Shown here: positions 25,124 to 33,209 of the stretch, in pieces
How the letters are laid out: every line of letters starts with the position of its first letter
Numbering within the stretch: the first letter of the stretch is position 1
Source: Streptomyces sp. CMB-StM0423
GTDB lineage: Bacteria > Actinomycetota > Actinomycetes > Streptomycetales > Streptomycetaceae
Assembly: GCF_002847285.1 (NCBI RefSeq)
Contig: NZ_CP025407.1
Location: 4,248,501-4,312,500, forward strand
Direction: 5' to 3'
DNA: 64,000 nt
The notes under the pieces: model-generated
What the model was told of the DNA's origin: nothing
The model's database searches: none
Seen by the model: only the letters and a program-made list of their open reading frames with translations
Made by a program: the position numbers and the translations under genes

Positions 25124-26751
25124 GTACGGGTACGGGTACGGGTGCCGGTTCCGGTACGGGGACGGGTGTGGATTCGGGCGCGGGTGCGGGCACCGGTGCC
25201 GGGGGTGTGGCTCCGTACCGTTCGAAGCTGCCGCCCGCGCGTGCCGGCTTCTGGCAGTTGCTGCGCGCCGAGTTCACGAAATTGCGCAGTGTCGACCGGT
25301 GGCTGCTCACGCTGCTTGCGGGTGCGGTCGTCACGGTGCTGGTGTCCCTGGTGTCGGCGGGCGGCAGCGAGACGGCCACGTCCGACGACGGCGGTGGCTC
25401 CGGTACGGAAGCGGCGGCCCGGGTCGCGGACTCGTTCCGTTTCGTGCACCGGCCGCTGGCCGGCGACGGCAGCGTGACCGCGCGGGTGACGGACCTGACG
25501 CTGGGCGAGGGCACGGACGCGCCGTGGGCGAAGGCCGGTGTGATCGTGAAGGCGGGTACGGAACCGGGGAGTCCGTATGTGGCGCTGATGCGCACCGCGG
25601 GACACGGGGTGCGGCTGCAGTACGGGTTCGAGCACGACGTCGCCGGCGGCACCGCGGCCGGGGACGCCCCGGTGTGGCTGCGGCTGGTGCGCGAGGGCGA
25701 CCGGCTCACCGGCTACGAGTCCGCCGACGGCGAACGCTGGCGCGAGGTCGGCAGCGTGCCCGCCGCCGGGCTGCCGGACACGGCGCGGGCGGGGCTGTTC
25801 GTGGCGGCGCCGGAGACGGTGCGGGTGGAGCGGTCGTTCGGGTCGCTGAGCATCGGGGCGGGGCCGAGCGCGGCGACGGGGGTGTTCGACAACGTACGCC
25901 TCGAAGGGGGCGGCTCCGGCGGCGCGGCCGGCGGCGCGGGCAAGGGTGATCCGCGTACGGACTGGCGGGACGAGGCCGTGGGGCCGGCGTCCGGCCCGGC
26001 GGCGGCGAACGGCCCGGCCGGCGGCACCGAGCGCACCGGCGGCACGTTCACCGTCACCGGCTCCGGCGACATCGGGCCGCTCCCGCCCGCGGGGGACCTG
26101 ACGTGGATGAGCCTGGCGGGGGCGCAGGTCGGGCTGATCGCGTTCGCGGCGCTGGGCGTGCTGTTCATCACCGCCGAGTACAAGCGGGGCATGATCCGTA
26201 CGACGTTCACCGCCGGGCCGCGCCGCGGGCGGGCGCTGGCGGCGAAGGGCACGGTGCTCGCGGCGGTCGCGTTCGCGGCGGGGCTGGCGGCGGCGGTGGT
26301 GTCGTTCCTGGTGGGGCAGCGGGCGTTGCGGGCGGGCGGGCACCGGCCGCCGCAGTTCCCGGAGGTGTCGCTGACCGACGGTCCCGCGCTGCGGGCGGTG
26401 GTGGGCACGGGGCTGCTGCTGGCGCTGGTGGCGCTGTTCGCGCTGGGGCTCGGGGCGCTGTTGCGGCACACGGCGGCGGCGGTGACGATCGTGGTGGTGC
26501 TGTTCGTACTGCCGCTGGTGCTGGGCGGGGGGCTGCCGCTGGGGGCGGTGGAGTGGCTGTTCCGGGTGACGCCGGTGGCGGGGTTCGGGGTGCAGAGCAC
26601 GACGCCGCGGTACGAGCAGGTGGAGACGGTGTGCCTGCCGGAGGACGGGTGCATGCCGCAGGGGCCGTGGGCGGGGCTCGGGGTGCTGGCGGTGTGGGCG
26701 GCGGTGGCGCTGGCGCTGGCGGCGTGGCGGCTGCGGCGGCGCGATGCGTGA
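25120..26751 (+). CDS. ABC-2 permease with extracytoplasmic beta-sandwich insert
   Basis: 543 residues from GTG 25120. Residues 1-30 are a TGTGAGSG-type repeat. A cytoplasmic WQLLRAEFTKLRSVDRWLLT precedes the first helix (about 65-85). Residues about 95-260 form an outside domain that begins SFRFVHRPLAGDGSVTARVT and includes APWAKAGVIVKAGTEPGSPY and GVFDNVRLEG, the pattern of DUF1349-type concanavalin-like domains (related to the 'regulation of enolase 1' family). A Gly/Ala linker follows. The remaining five helices start at MSLAGAQVGLIAFAALGVLF, with EYKRGMIRTTFTAGPRR in the cytoplasmic loop. The insert probably binds a sugar or wall component. It overlaps the ATPase by 4 bases and the next permease by 8. 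Confidence 0.88.
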   Translation: MSTGTGTGAGSGTGTGVDSGAGAGTGAGGVAPYRSKLPPARAGFWQLLRAEFTKLRSVDRWLLTLLAGAVVTVLVSLVSAGGSETATSDDGGGSGTEAAARVADSFRFVHRPLAGDGSVTARVTDLTLGEGTDAPWAKAGVIVKAGTEPGSPYVALMRTAGHGVRLQYGFEHDVAGGTAAGDAPVWLRLVREGDRLTGYESADGERWREVGSVPAAGLPDTARAGLFVAAPETVRVERSFGSLSIGAGPSAATGVFDNVRLEGGGSGGAAGGAGKGDPRTDWRDEAVGPASGPAAANGPAGGTERTGGTFTVTGSGDIGPLPPAGDLTWMSLAGAQVGLIAFAALGVLFITAEYKRGMIRTTFTAGPRRGRALAAKGTVLAAVAFAAGLAAAVVSFLVGQRALRAGGHRPPQFPEVSLTDGPALRAVVGTGLLLALVALFALGLGALLRHTAAAVTIVVVLFVLPLVLGGGLPLGAVEWLFRVTPVAGFGVQSTTPRYEQVETVCLPEDGCMPQGPWAGLGVLAVWAAVALALAAWRLRRRDA

Positions 26752-27586
26752 GGGGCGGCGCGGACGACAGGGGCGGCGGCATGTACCCGGGGCGCGGGTG
26801 GCGTTCGGGGGCGTACGGGACGCGGGGTACGCGGCGCGGGCGGAGTGGACCAAGCTGCGTACCGTCCCCAGCACCTGGTGGCTGCTCCTCGCCGTCGCCG
26901 CCGTCACCGCGGCGGTCGGCGCGGGCGCGGTCAGCGGGCTGTCCACGGCGCACTGCCCGCCGGCCGGCTGCCGCGAGGACGTCGTGAAAACCAGCCTGGT
27001 GGGCGTGTGGGCCGGGCAGGCGGCGGTCGCGGTGCTCGCGTCGCTGGCGTTCACGGCCGAGTACGGCACGGGCACGATCCGTACGACGCTGACCGCCGTA
27101 CCCGGCCGGCTGCGGGTACTCGCCGCGAAGTCCGCGGTGGTCGGCGCCGCGGTGCTGGTCGCGGGCGGCGCGGGGGTGCTGGGCGCGCTGCTCGCGGGGC
27201 GGGCGCTGGTGCCGGCGGGCTTCACCGCGTACGACCTGGGGGCGGGGCCGGTGCTGCGGGCCGGCTTCGGGACGGCGCTGTACCTGGTGCTGGTCGCGCT
27301 GCTGGCGCTGGGCCTCGGCGCGGCGCTGCGCGACACGGCGGGTGCGGTCGCGGCGTGCCTGGGGGTGCTGTACGCGTCGCCGCTGGTCGCGGGGATGCTG
27401 TCGGATCCGGAGTGGGTCGAGCGGTTCCAGCGCTACGGGCCGGCGTCGGCGGGTCTCGCGGTGCAGTCGACGGTGGACACGGCGGAGTTGCCGATCGGAC
27501 CGTGGGCGGGGCTCGGGGTACTGGCCGCGTGGTCGGCGGCGGCGCTGGCACTGGGCGCGGCGGTACTGCACCGCCGCGACGCGTGA
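26744..27586 (+). CDS. ABC-2 permease (second membrane subunit)
   Basis: 280 residues from ATG 26744, overlapping the previous gene by 8 bases. AAGYAARAEWTKLRTVPSTWW-type entry (here GYAARAEWTKLRTVPSTWWL) leads to six helices with EYGTGTIRTTLTAVPGRLRV in the loop, matching the preceding permease closely in its core, without the outside domain. The last 50 residues (PIGPWAGLGVLAAWSAAALA) mirror those of the partner. The two permeases likely form a heterodimer on the single ATPase, giving a DrrAB-like exporter. Confidence 0.92.
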   Translation: MREGRRGRQGRRHVPGARVAFGGVRDAGYAARAEWTKLRTVPSTWWLLLAVAAVTAAVGAGAVSGLSTAHCPPAGCREDVVKTSLVGVWAGQAAVAVLASLAFTAEYGTGTIRTTLTAVPGRLRVLAAKSAVVGAAVLVAGGAGVLGALLAGRALVPAGFTAYDLGAGPVLRAGFGTALYLVLVALLALGLGAALRDTAGAVAACLGVLYASPLVAGMLSDPEWVERFQRYGPASAGLAVQSTVDTAELPIGPWAGLGVLAAWSAAALALGAAVLHRRDA

Positions 27587-27693
27587 GACGGGGCCAAGCC
27601 CGGACACCCGGAACCCGCGCGCCGCCAAGCCGGCCGCGTGCCCGGCCCGTACGACCCCGGCGGCCCCGCGGGTCCGAGCGCGGGGCCCGGCTG

Positions 27694-27824
27694 TACGAGC
27701 CTGGTGGCCGGTCCTACGCGCCCAGGGGCCCGGCCGTACGCGCCCAGGGGCCCGGCCGTACGCGCCCAGGGGTCCGGCTGTACGCGCCCGTTGGCCCGGC
27801 CGTACGAGCGAACCGGCCCGGCCG
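27694..27824. repeat. Six tandem 21-22-bp repeats after the ABC operon
   Basis: Unit TACGCGCCCAGGGGCCCGGC plus CG repeats at 27715, 27737, 27759, 27781 and 27803, with a 21-base variant at 27694. The array fills much of the 286-base gap between the second permease and the convergent hydrolase. A transcript terminator role is possible but no perfect long hairpin is seen. Confidence 0.9.
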
Positions 27825-27872
27825 ATCCGGCCGTCATCGGCCCGTACGAGCCCAGCCGTCACTCCCGTCCCG

Positions 27873-28775
27873 TCACCCCCGAACCCCCTCCAGGAACCCC
27901 GTCACCGCCTCCCCGAACTCCGCCGGCGCCTCCGACCACGGCAGGTGTCCCGCCCCGGCCAGCACCACCCGCTCCACCCGCGGCAACGCCGCCACCAGCG
28001 AGTCCACCGCCGTCCGCGGCCGGATGTCCGCCTCCCCGTCCACGACCAGCACCGGCACCTCCAACTCCGCACACCTTCCGCGCAGTCCGGCCGACACCAG
28101 CTCCTTCCCCTCCTCGGCGACCAGCGCCGCGTTCGCCTCGGCGTTCACCCCGAAGAAGGGCGTCGCCATCCGCTCGGCCTCCGCCACCGCCCGCGGACCC
28201 GCCGGCGGTACGAAGTCCGCCGACCACTGCAGTACGCAGGCCGCCCGCTCCTCCGCCGTACCCCGGCCGCCGTCCCGCGCCGCCCGCGCCCACAACTCCC
28301 GCAGCCGCGGCCCCTGCGAGCCGAGCGCGGCGTCGAGGTTCCCGAGGAACGCGGGGCGCCAGGTCTGCTGCGGGTCGATGCCGGTGCCCGACACGTAGAC
28401 GAGCCCGCTCACCCGCTCCGGGTGCGCCAGCGCGTACCGCAGGGCGAGGCTCGCGCCCCACGAGTGCCCGAGGAGCACGGGCCGCGCCAGCCCGAAGTGC
28501 GCCCGTACGGCGTCGAGATCGGCGATCGCGCGCGCCATCGTGAACGGCCCGTCCCGGCCCTCGGACCGCCCGCACCCGCGCTGGTCCCACCGGTACGAGG
28601 CCGCTGCCCCGGCCAGGAGCTCCGCTACGTCCCCGAGGGTGTCCCACAGCCCCGGCCCGCCGTGGCAGAACACCACCGGCACCGCGCCGTCCCCCTGCCG
28701 CACGGCCCACAGCCGCGCTCCGTCCCCGGCGGCCACGACCCCGCCGCCCGTCCGTCCCGTGCTCTCACCGCCCAT
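27873..28775 (-). CDS. Alpha/beta hydrolase, proline iminopeptidase-like (S33)
   Basis: 300 residues from ATG 28775. Motifs match peptidase family S33: HGGPGLWD (oxyanion), WDQRGCGRSEG, nucleophile elbow GHSWGAS, LVVDGEADIRP (acid) and GAGHLPW (His). Such enzymes release N-terminal proline or hydrolyse related amides and esters; family members in Streptomyces also include antibiotic-resistance esterases. The gene lies between repeats and a MocR gene on the same strand, 35 bases apart, so the two may form a short operon with MocR first. Confidence 0.88.
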   Translation of the reverse strand: MGGESTGRTGGGVVAAGDGARLWAVRQGDGAVPVVFCHGGPGLWDTLGDVAELLAGAAASYRWDQRGCGRSEGRDGPFTMARAIADLDAVRAHFGLARPVLLGHSWGASLALRYALAHPERVSGLVYVSGTGIDPQQTWRPAFLGNLDAALGSQGPRLRELWARAARDGGRGTAEERAACVLQWSADFVPPAGPRAVAEAERMATPFFGVNAEANAALVAEEGKELVSAGLRGRCAELEVPVLVVDGEADIRPRTAVDSLVAALPRVERVVLAGAGHLPWSEAPAEFGEAVTGFLEGVRG

Positions 28776-28809
28776 CTCCGCACGCTATCCCCGCCGTTGC
28801 CCCGGCCCG

Positions 28810-30579
28810 CTACCTCCCCCGCAGTGCCCGTCCCAGCAGCCGCACCCCCTCGGTCACGGCGTCGGGGTGGCTCGCCGCGTAGCCGAGGACCAGGCCGGGC
28901 GGGCCGGGCCGGAGGCGATGCCAGGACAGGGGCTGCACCTTGACGCCGCAACTGAGCGCCGCCGCCGCCAACTCCGTATCGGTCACCCCCGTCAACGCCG
29001 GAGCGGCTGTCCCCGTCCGTCCCGCGCCGACCGCCTCTGCTGCCGCCTCCCCGTCCGGCCCACGCCCGCGCCCCCCGTCCATCCCGCGTCCCCCGTCCGT
29101 CCCGCGCCCGCCGTCCGTCCCGCGCCCGCCGTCCGTCCCGCGCCCCCCGTCCGTCCCGCGCCCGCCGTCCGTCCCGCGCCCCCCGTCCGTCCCGCGCCCC
29201 CCGTCCGTCCCGCGTCCGCCACTCGTCCCGCGTCCCGCGTCCGTCCCGCCTTCCCCGTACGAACCGGACCCGCCCGCCCCGTCGAACGTCACCGTCAGAT
29301 GCAGCCCCGCCGCCGCCCCGTGCACCACCGCGCCCGGCAGGTGCTCCGCGATCGCCGCGATCATCGCGTCCCGCCGCCGCCGGTGCCGCCCGCGGAGCAG
29401 CCGCAGGTGCCGCTCCAGCTCCCCCGACTCCATCAGCCGTGCCAGCACGAGCTGCGGCAGCACCGCGTTACCCAGGTCGGTGAAGCGCTTGGCGTTCACC
29501 AGCGCGTCCCGGTACCCGGGCGGCGGCACCACCCAGCCCACCCGCAGCGCCGGCGCCAGCAGCTTCGACACGCTGCCCATGTAGCAGACGCGCTCGGCGA
29601 GCATCGTCCGCAGCGCGGGCACCGGGGGCCGGTCGTAGCGGTGCTCGGCGTCGTAGTCGTCCTCGAGTACGAGCCCGCCGCCGTCCTCCGCCCAGCGCAG
29701 CAGCTCGCGGCGGCGCTCGCCGCTGAGCACCGCCCCGGTCGGGAACTGGTGCGCCGGGGTGAGGAGCACCGCACGCGCGCCGGTGGCGCGCAGCCCGTCG
29801 ACACGTATGCCGTCGGCATCGACCGGCACCGGGAGGATGTCCAGCCCGCCGTTCTCCAGATGCTGGCGTGTGCCGAGCGAACCGGGGTCCTCCACCGCCA
29901 CCGCCCCCACGCCGTCGGCCCGCAGCACCGGGTGCAGCAGGGTGAGCGCCTGGGCGGTGCCGGCGACGACGACGACGTCGTCGGGGTCGGCGCGGATGCC
30001 GCGGTTCCGGGCGAGCCAGCCGGCGACGGCCCGGCGCAGCGCGGGGGCGCCGTGCGGGTCGCCGTAGCCGAGGTCGGCGGCGGACAGCTCGGCGAGCACG
30101 GCCCGCTCTGCGCGCAGCCAGGCGGCGCGCGGGAACGCGGCGAGGTCCGGCAGCCCGGGGGTGAGGTCGATCGACGCCGGGGCGGCGCGGAGGACTTCGA
30201 ACGCCTCGGGCCCGGGCGCGGCGGGGAAGAACACGGCCGGCTGTTCCGGCCCGGCCGCCCGGGGGCCGGGACCGGCGTCCACCGGGGCCGCGACCACCAC
30301 CGTGCCCCCGCGCCGCCGCCCCTCGACGTGCCCGTCCTCCGTCAGCCGCCGGTACGCCTCCGTGACCACGCCGCGCGACACCCGCAGCTCCGCCGCCAGC
30401 ACCCGCGTCGGCGGCAGCCGGCCGCCCACCGCCAGCCGGCCGTCCGCGATCGCCTCCCGCAGCCGCCACGCCAGCCAGTCCGCCATACCGCCCGCCGGTG
30501 CGTCCCCGACGTCGAGCTGCAGGAAATCCGACCCGGACGCTTTGGACCTCTCAGAGGCCGCTTTCTCCACCCCGTTCAT
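28810..30579 (-). CDS. MocR-type regulator (GntR helix-turn-helix plus aminotransferase domain)
   Basis: 589 residues. Residues 30-100 are a GntR winged helix (WLAWRLREAIADGRLAVGGR, LPPTRVLAAELRVSRGVVTE). Residues 110-589 are a fold-type I aminotransferase domain with LVLEDDYDAEHRY and the PLP-binding Lys339 in GSVSKLLAPALRVGW. MocR proteins such as PdxR sense PLP or an amino compound and control nearby genes. Between residues about 445 and 515 the aminotransferase domain is interrupted by tandem GGRGTD repeats, which related proteins lack; the fold resumes at TDTELAAAALSCGVKVQPLS. If the repeat forms an outward loop, function may persist. Regulatory target could be the iminopeptidase-like gene downstream. 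Confidence 0.92.
   Translation of the reverse strand: MNGVEKAASERSKASGSDFLQLDVGDAPAGGMADWLAWRLREAIADGRLAVGGRLPPTRVLAAELRVSRGVVTEAYRRLTEDGHVEGRRRGGTVVVAAPVDAGPGPRAAGPEQPAVFFPAAPGPEAFEVLRAAPASIDLTPGLPDLAAFPRAAWLRAERAVLAELSAADLGYGDPHGAPALRRAVAGWLARNRGIRADPDDVVVVAGTAQALTLLHPVLRADGVGAVAVEDPGSLGTRQHLENGGLDILPVPVDADGIRVDGLRATGARAVLLTPAHQFPTGAVLSGERRRELLRWAEDGGGLVLEDDYDAEHRYDRPPVPALRTMLAERVCYMGSVSKLLAPALRVGWVVPPPGYRDALVNAKRFTDLGNAVLPQLVLARLMESGELERHLRLLRGRHRRRRDAMIAAIAEHLPGAVVHGAAAGLHLTVTFDGAGGSGSYGEGGTDAGRGTSGGRGTDGGRGTDGGRGTDGGRGTDGGRGTDGGRGTDGGRGTDGGRGMDGGRGRGPDGEAAAEAVGAGRTGTAAPALTGVTDTELAAAALSCGVKVQPLSWHRLRPGPPGLVLGYAASHPDAVTEGVRLLGRALRGR
29077..29238 (-). repeat. 18-bp coding minisatellite (GGRGTD repeats)
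   Basis: Nine consecutive 18-bp units start at 29077 and every 18 bases to 29221. Seven encode GGRGTD exactly; the ends encode GGRGMD and AGRGTS. Most units differ at only one or two positions, so the array is recently expanded and interrupts the MocR aminotransferase domain in frame. Confidence 0.93.
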
Positions 30580-30696
30580 GGAGCCATGGTGGCACGGCCC
30601 ACTGACAACGCCCCGCCGAAGCGCGTTGCCCCAGCTCAGACCGGGTTCCTCAGCCGGCGCCGCCCGCCGTACGCACCCGTGGCCCCACTCCGCGCC

Positions 30697-31419
30697 TCAC
30701 TCCCCGAACACGAATTCCGGCTCCCCCGCCGTCAGCAGCGCCGCCTTCGGTGCCATGCCCCACAGCCGCTCCAGTTCCCCCTGAACCGCACCCGTCAGCT
30801 CCGCCACATCCGCGGCAGCCGTCTCGTGCACGGCCTCCGCCACCACCAGCACCCGCCGCGTCGCCTCGCCGACCGCCGAATACCCGCTCTGCCGGTTCGT
30901 CCAGCGCCGCGCATGCGCCCGCCCCGCCGAGTCGGCGAAGGTCACTTCCCCCGCCGCCGGATGCTCGCTCCCGCCGCCGAACGTCGTGTACGTCTCGTCG
31001 CCGCGCGCCCGGCGCACCTCCAGCCACGGCTCCGCGATCCGGTCGGCGTCCAGCACCGCGACGGGAATCGCATACGCCACGGAGACCGCGTTGCACAGGT
31101 CCACCACCGGGTGGATCCGCGGCAGCGACCCCTCCCGCCGCAGCCGCCGCAGCAGCGACTCCGACGCGCACCGGTACTGCGTCGGCCGCAGCCCCAGCCG
31201 CGTGTACGTCCGCCGCCAGGCCCGCACCTCGGGGAACTCCCCCTCCGTGCCCGCCGCCAGCCGCTTCCGCGCGATGTCCGTGTACGCCCCGACCCGCGCC
31301 TCCAGCTCCGAGCCCCCGCCCGGCCCGGGAGCACCCCCGAACTCCCCGTAGAGCACCCCCGCCGCCAGCTCCGGAAACTCCGCCCGCAGCTCCTCCGCAT
31401 GCCCGAACCGCATCGTCAC
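30697..31419 (-). CDS. B3/B4 domain protein (phenylalanyl-tRNA synthetase beta-like)
   Basis: 240 residues from GTG 31419, overlapping the LysE-like gene stop by 4 bases (GTGA); ATG 31413 is an alternative. The core RRTYTRLGLRPTQYRCASES, LLRRLRREGSLPRIHPVVDL and CNAVSVAYAIPVAVLDADRI is the stand-alone B3/B4 fold of the tRNA-editing region of PheRS beta. It may hydrolyse mischarged tRNA or bind amino acids. The translational coupling to an amino acid exporter family gene suggests a shared role in amino acid quality control or overflow; this is inference. Confidence 0.88.
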   Translation of the reverse strand: MTMRFGHAEELRAEFPELAAGVLYGEFGGAPGPGGGSELEARVGAYTDIARKRLAAGTEGEFPEVRAWRRTYTRLGLRPTQYRCASESLLRRLRREGSLPRIHPVVDLCNAVSVAYAIPVAVLDADRIAEPWLEVRRARGDETYTTFGGGSEHPAAGEVTFADSAGRAHARRWTNRQSGYSAVGEATRRVLVVAEAVHETAAADVAELTGAVQGELERLWGMAPKAALLTAGEPEFVFGE

Positions 31420-32027
31420 GCCACCGCCAGCTTCGCGCCCAGCCCCAGGAACGACACCGCGAACACCCGCCGGATCCCCGTCATCACCCGCGGCCGCCCC
31501 AGCACGTGCCCGCGTACGGCCGCCGCGCACAGCCCGTACGCCACGAACACCGCGAACGTCAGTCCCATGAACACCGCGCTCAGCCGCAGCATCGCCGCCA
31601 CCGACCCCTCCTGGCCCGCCGGCACGAACTGCGGCAGGAACGCCACGAAGAACATCGTCAGCTTCGGGTTGAGCACGTTGAGCAGCACGCCCGAGACGAT
31701 CACCCGCCCCACCGGCTGCGGCCCGGCCGCCGCGGCGTCCTCGACGACCAGGGCCTCCTTGTCGCGCAGTGTCGACCACGCCATGTACAGCAGGTATGCG
31801 ACCCCCAGGTACTTCACCACCTCGAACGCCACGGCGCTGGCGTGCAGCAGCGCCGCCAGCCCGGTGACGGTCGCGACGACGTGCGGGACGGTGCCGAGCG
31901 TGCAGGCGAACGCGGCGACCACGCTCGCCCGCCGGCCGTGGGACAGCCCGGCGGCGAGGGTGTAGACCACGCCGGTGCCCGGCGTGACGACCACGACGAG
32001 CGTGGTCAGCAGGAAGGCGATGCTCAC
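31416..32027 (-). CDS. LysE/RhtB family amino acid exporter
   Basis: 203 residues. About six helices with the family N-terminus FLLTTLVVVVTPGTGVVYTL and the conserved ILNPK-type motif, here LLNVLNPKLTMFFVAFLPQF. LysE/RhtB proteins export amino acids or homoserine lactones. It lies 94 bases downstream of a LysR gene on the same strand and overlaps the B3/B4 gene, so one transcript of LysR-LysE-B3/B4 is plausible; LysR regulators often control lysE genes, usually divergently. Confidence 0.92.
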   Translation of the reverse strand: MSIAFLLTTLVVVVTPGTGVVYTLAAGLSHGRRASVVAAFACTLGTVPHVVATVTGLAALLHASAVAFEVVKYLGVAYLLYMAWSTLRDKEALVVEDAAAAGPQPVGRVIVSGVLLNVLNPKLTMFFVAFLPQFVPAGQEGSVAAMLRLSAVFMGLTFAVFVAYGLCAAAVRGHVLGRPRVMTGIRRVFAVSFLGLGAKLAVA

Positions 32028-32121
32028 GGAGGGCCTCCGGCGGTGGCGATTCGGCTACGGCGGAACGCCACCCAGCCTCGCCCACCGATGGCCTGCCGGG
32101 CAGAGCCAAAGAGGACCGAGA

Positions 32122-33036
32122 TCACGAGTCCATAATGACGGCCCCTTCAGCGTCCACCCCCGCCGCCACCATGTCCGCGAACGCCCGCGCCAGCGGCGAC
32201 AGCGCCGCCCACCGCCGCACCGCCCACCCCGCCCACAGCGGCGGCAGCTCCGGTACGGGCACCAGCCGCACCCCCGGATGCCGCCCGTCCCGCCACCCCG
32301 GCAGCTCCGGTACGACGGCGTAGCCGAGCCCCAGCTCCGCCAGCAGGATCGCCGTGTCCCAGTCCGCGACCGACGTGTCGAACGCCGGCAGCCGCACCCC
32401 CGACTCCGCGAACCACGCCTCCAGATGCGCCCGCGAACTCGAGTTCCCCGGCAGCCCGATGAGCCGCACCGCCGCCAGGTCCGCCGCCCCCACCGCCGAC
32501 CGCTCCGCCAGCGGATCGCCCTCCCGTACGGCCAGCACCCACCGCAGCTCCGCCGCGCGCCGCAGTTCCACGCCCCGTACCGGCGCGGCGATCGTGATCC
32601 ACGCCAGGTCGGCGCCGCCCGCGGCCAGCGCTGCGACGCAGCCGCGGCTGGAGTTCTCCGTCTGGAACTCCAGGCTGACCTGCGGATACCGCTCGCGGAA
32701 CGCGACGACCGCCGCCGACATGAAGTGCCGTACGGTCGTCGCCCCCGTCGTCACCCGCACCGAGCCGCCGTCCCCGCGCGCCAGGTCGCGCAGCCGCCGC
32801 AGCGCGTGGTCCACGCCGCCGATGCCCTCGGCGGCGGCGCCGCGCAGCAGTTCCCCGGCGTGTGTGGGCACCACGCCGCGCGGATGCCGCTCGACGAGGC
32901 TGAGGCCGACCTCGCGCTCCAGCCGCTTGACGTGCTGGCTGACGGCCGACTGCGTACAGCCCAGCTCCCGCGCCACCGCGCTCAGGCTCCCCGCCCGGCA
33001 CACGGCGACGAACACCCGCAGGTCGTCCAGAGTCAT
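32122..33036 (-). CDS. LysR family transcriptional regulator
   Basis: 304 residues from ATG 33036; the longer frame to 33159 has no family sequence. Winged helix: LDDLRVFVAVCRAGSLSAVA, RELGCTQSAVSQHVKRLERE. The ligand-binding half includes SVRVTTGATTVRHFMSAAVV and LGLGYAVVPELPGW. It precedes a LysE-like exporter gene on the same strand and is divergent from a TauE-like permease; either could be its target. No clear palindrome was found in the 173-base divergent gap. Confidence 0.93.
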   Translation of the reverse strand: MTLDDLRVFVAVCRAGSLSAVARELGCTQSAVSQHVKRLEREVGLSLVERHPRGVVPTHAGELLRGAAAEGIGGVDHALRRLRDLARGDGGSVRVTTGATTVRHFMSAAVVAFRERYPQVSLEFQTENSSRGCVAALAAGGADLAWITIAAPVRGVELRRAAELRWVLAVREGDPLAERSAVGAADLAAVRLIGLPGNSSSRAHLEAWFAESGVRLPAFDTSVADWDTAILLAELGLGYAVVPELPGWRDGRHPGVRLVPVPELPPLWAGWAVRRWAALSPLARAFADMVAAGVDAEGAVIMDS

Positions 33037-33209
33037 GCGCGTCAAGCTAACCCTTGGGGACCTGCAAGAACACCCGAGGATTGACTTGGAGGGACCGCCG
33101 CGCCCACGATGACCACGATCTTCGCTGTACGCACCACGCAGAACGGGACCGCCCCGCACCCCGCCGGGACGCCCCGCCGGAACCGACCCAAGGGAACGAG
33201 GACGCCGCC

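Noticed and set aside
27694..27824. CRISPR array
   Set aside because: The repeats are head-to-tail without unique spacers and no cas gene is present.
29077..29238. Intergenic repeat or CRISPR
   Set aside because: Lies in frame within the MocR gene and encodes GGRGTD without spacers.
30697..32109. One long leftward frame covering both B3/B4 and LysE-like regions
   Set aside because: The B3/B4 match starts only at 31419; upstream of that the LysE-like protein in another frame is the real product.
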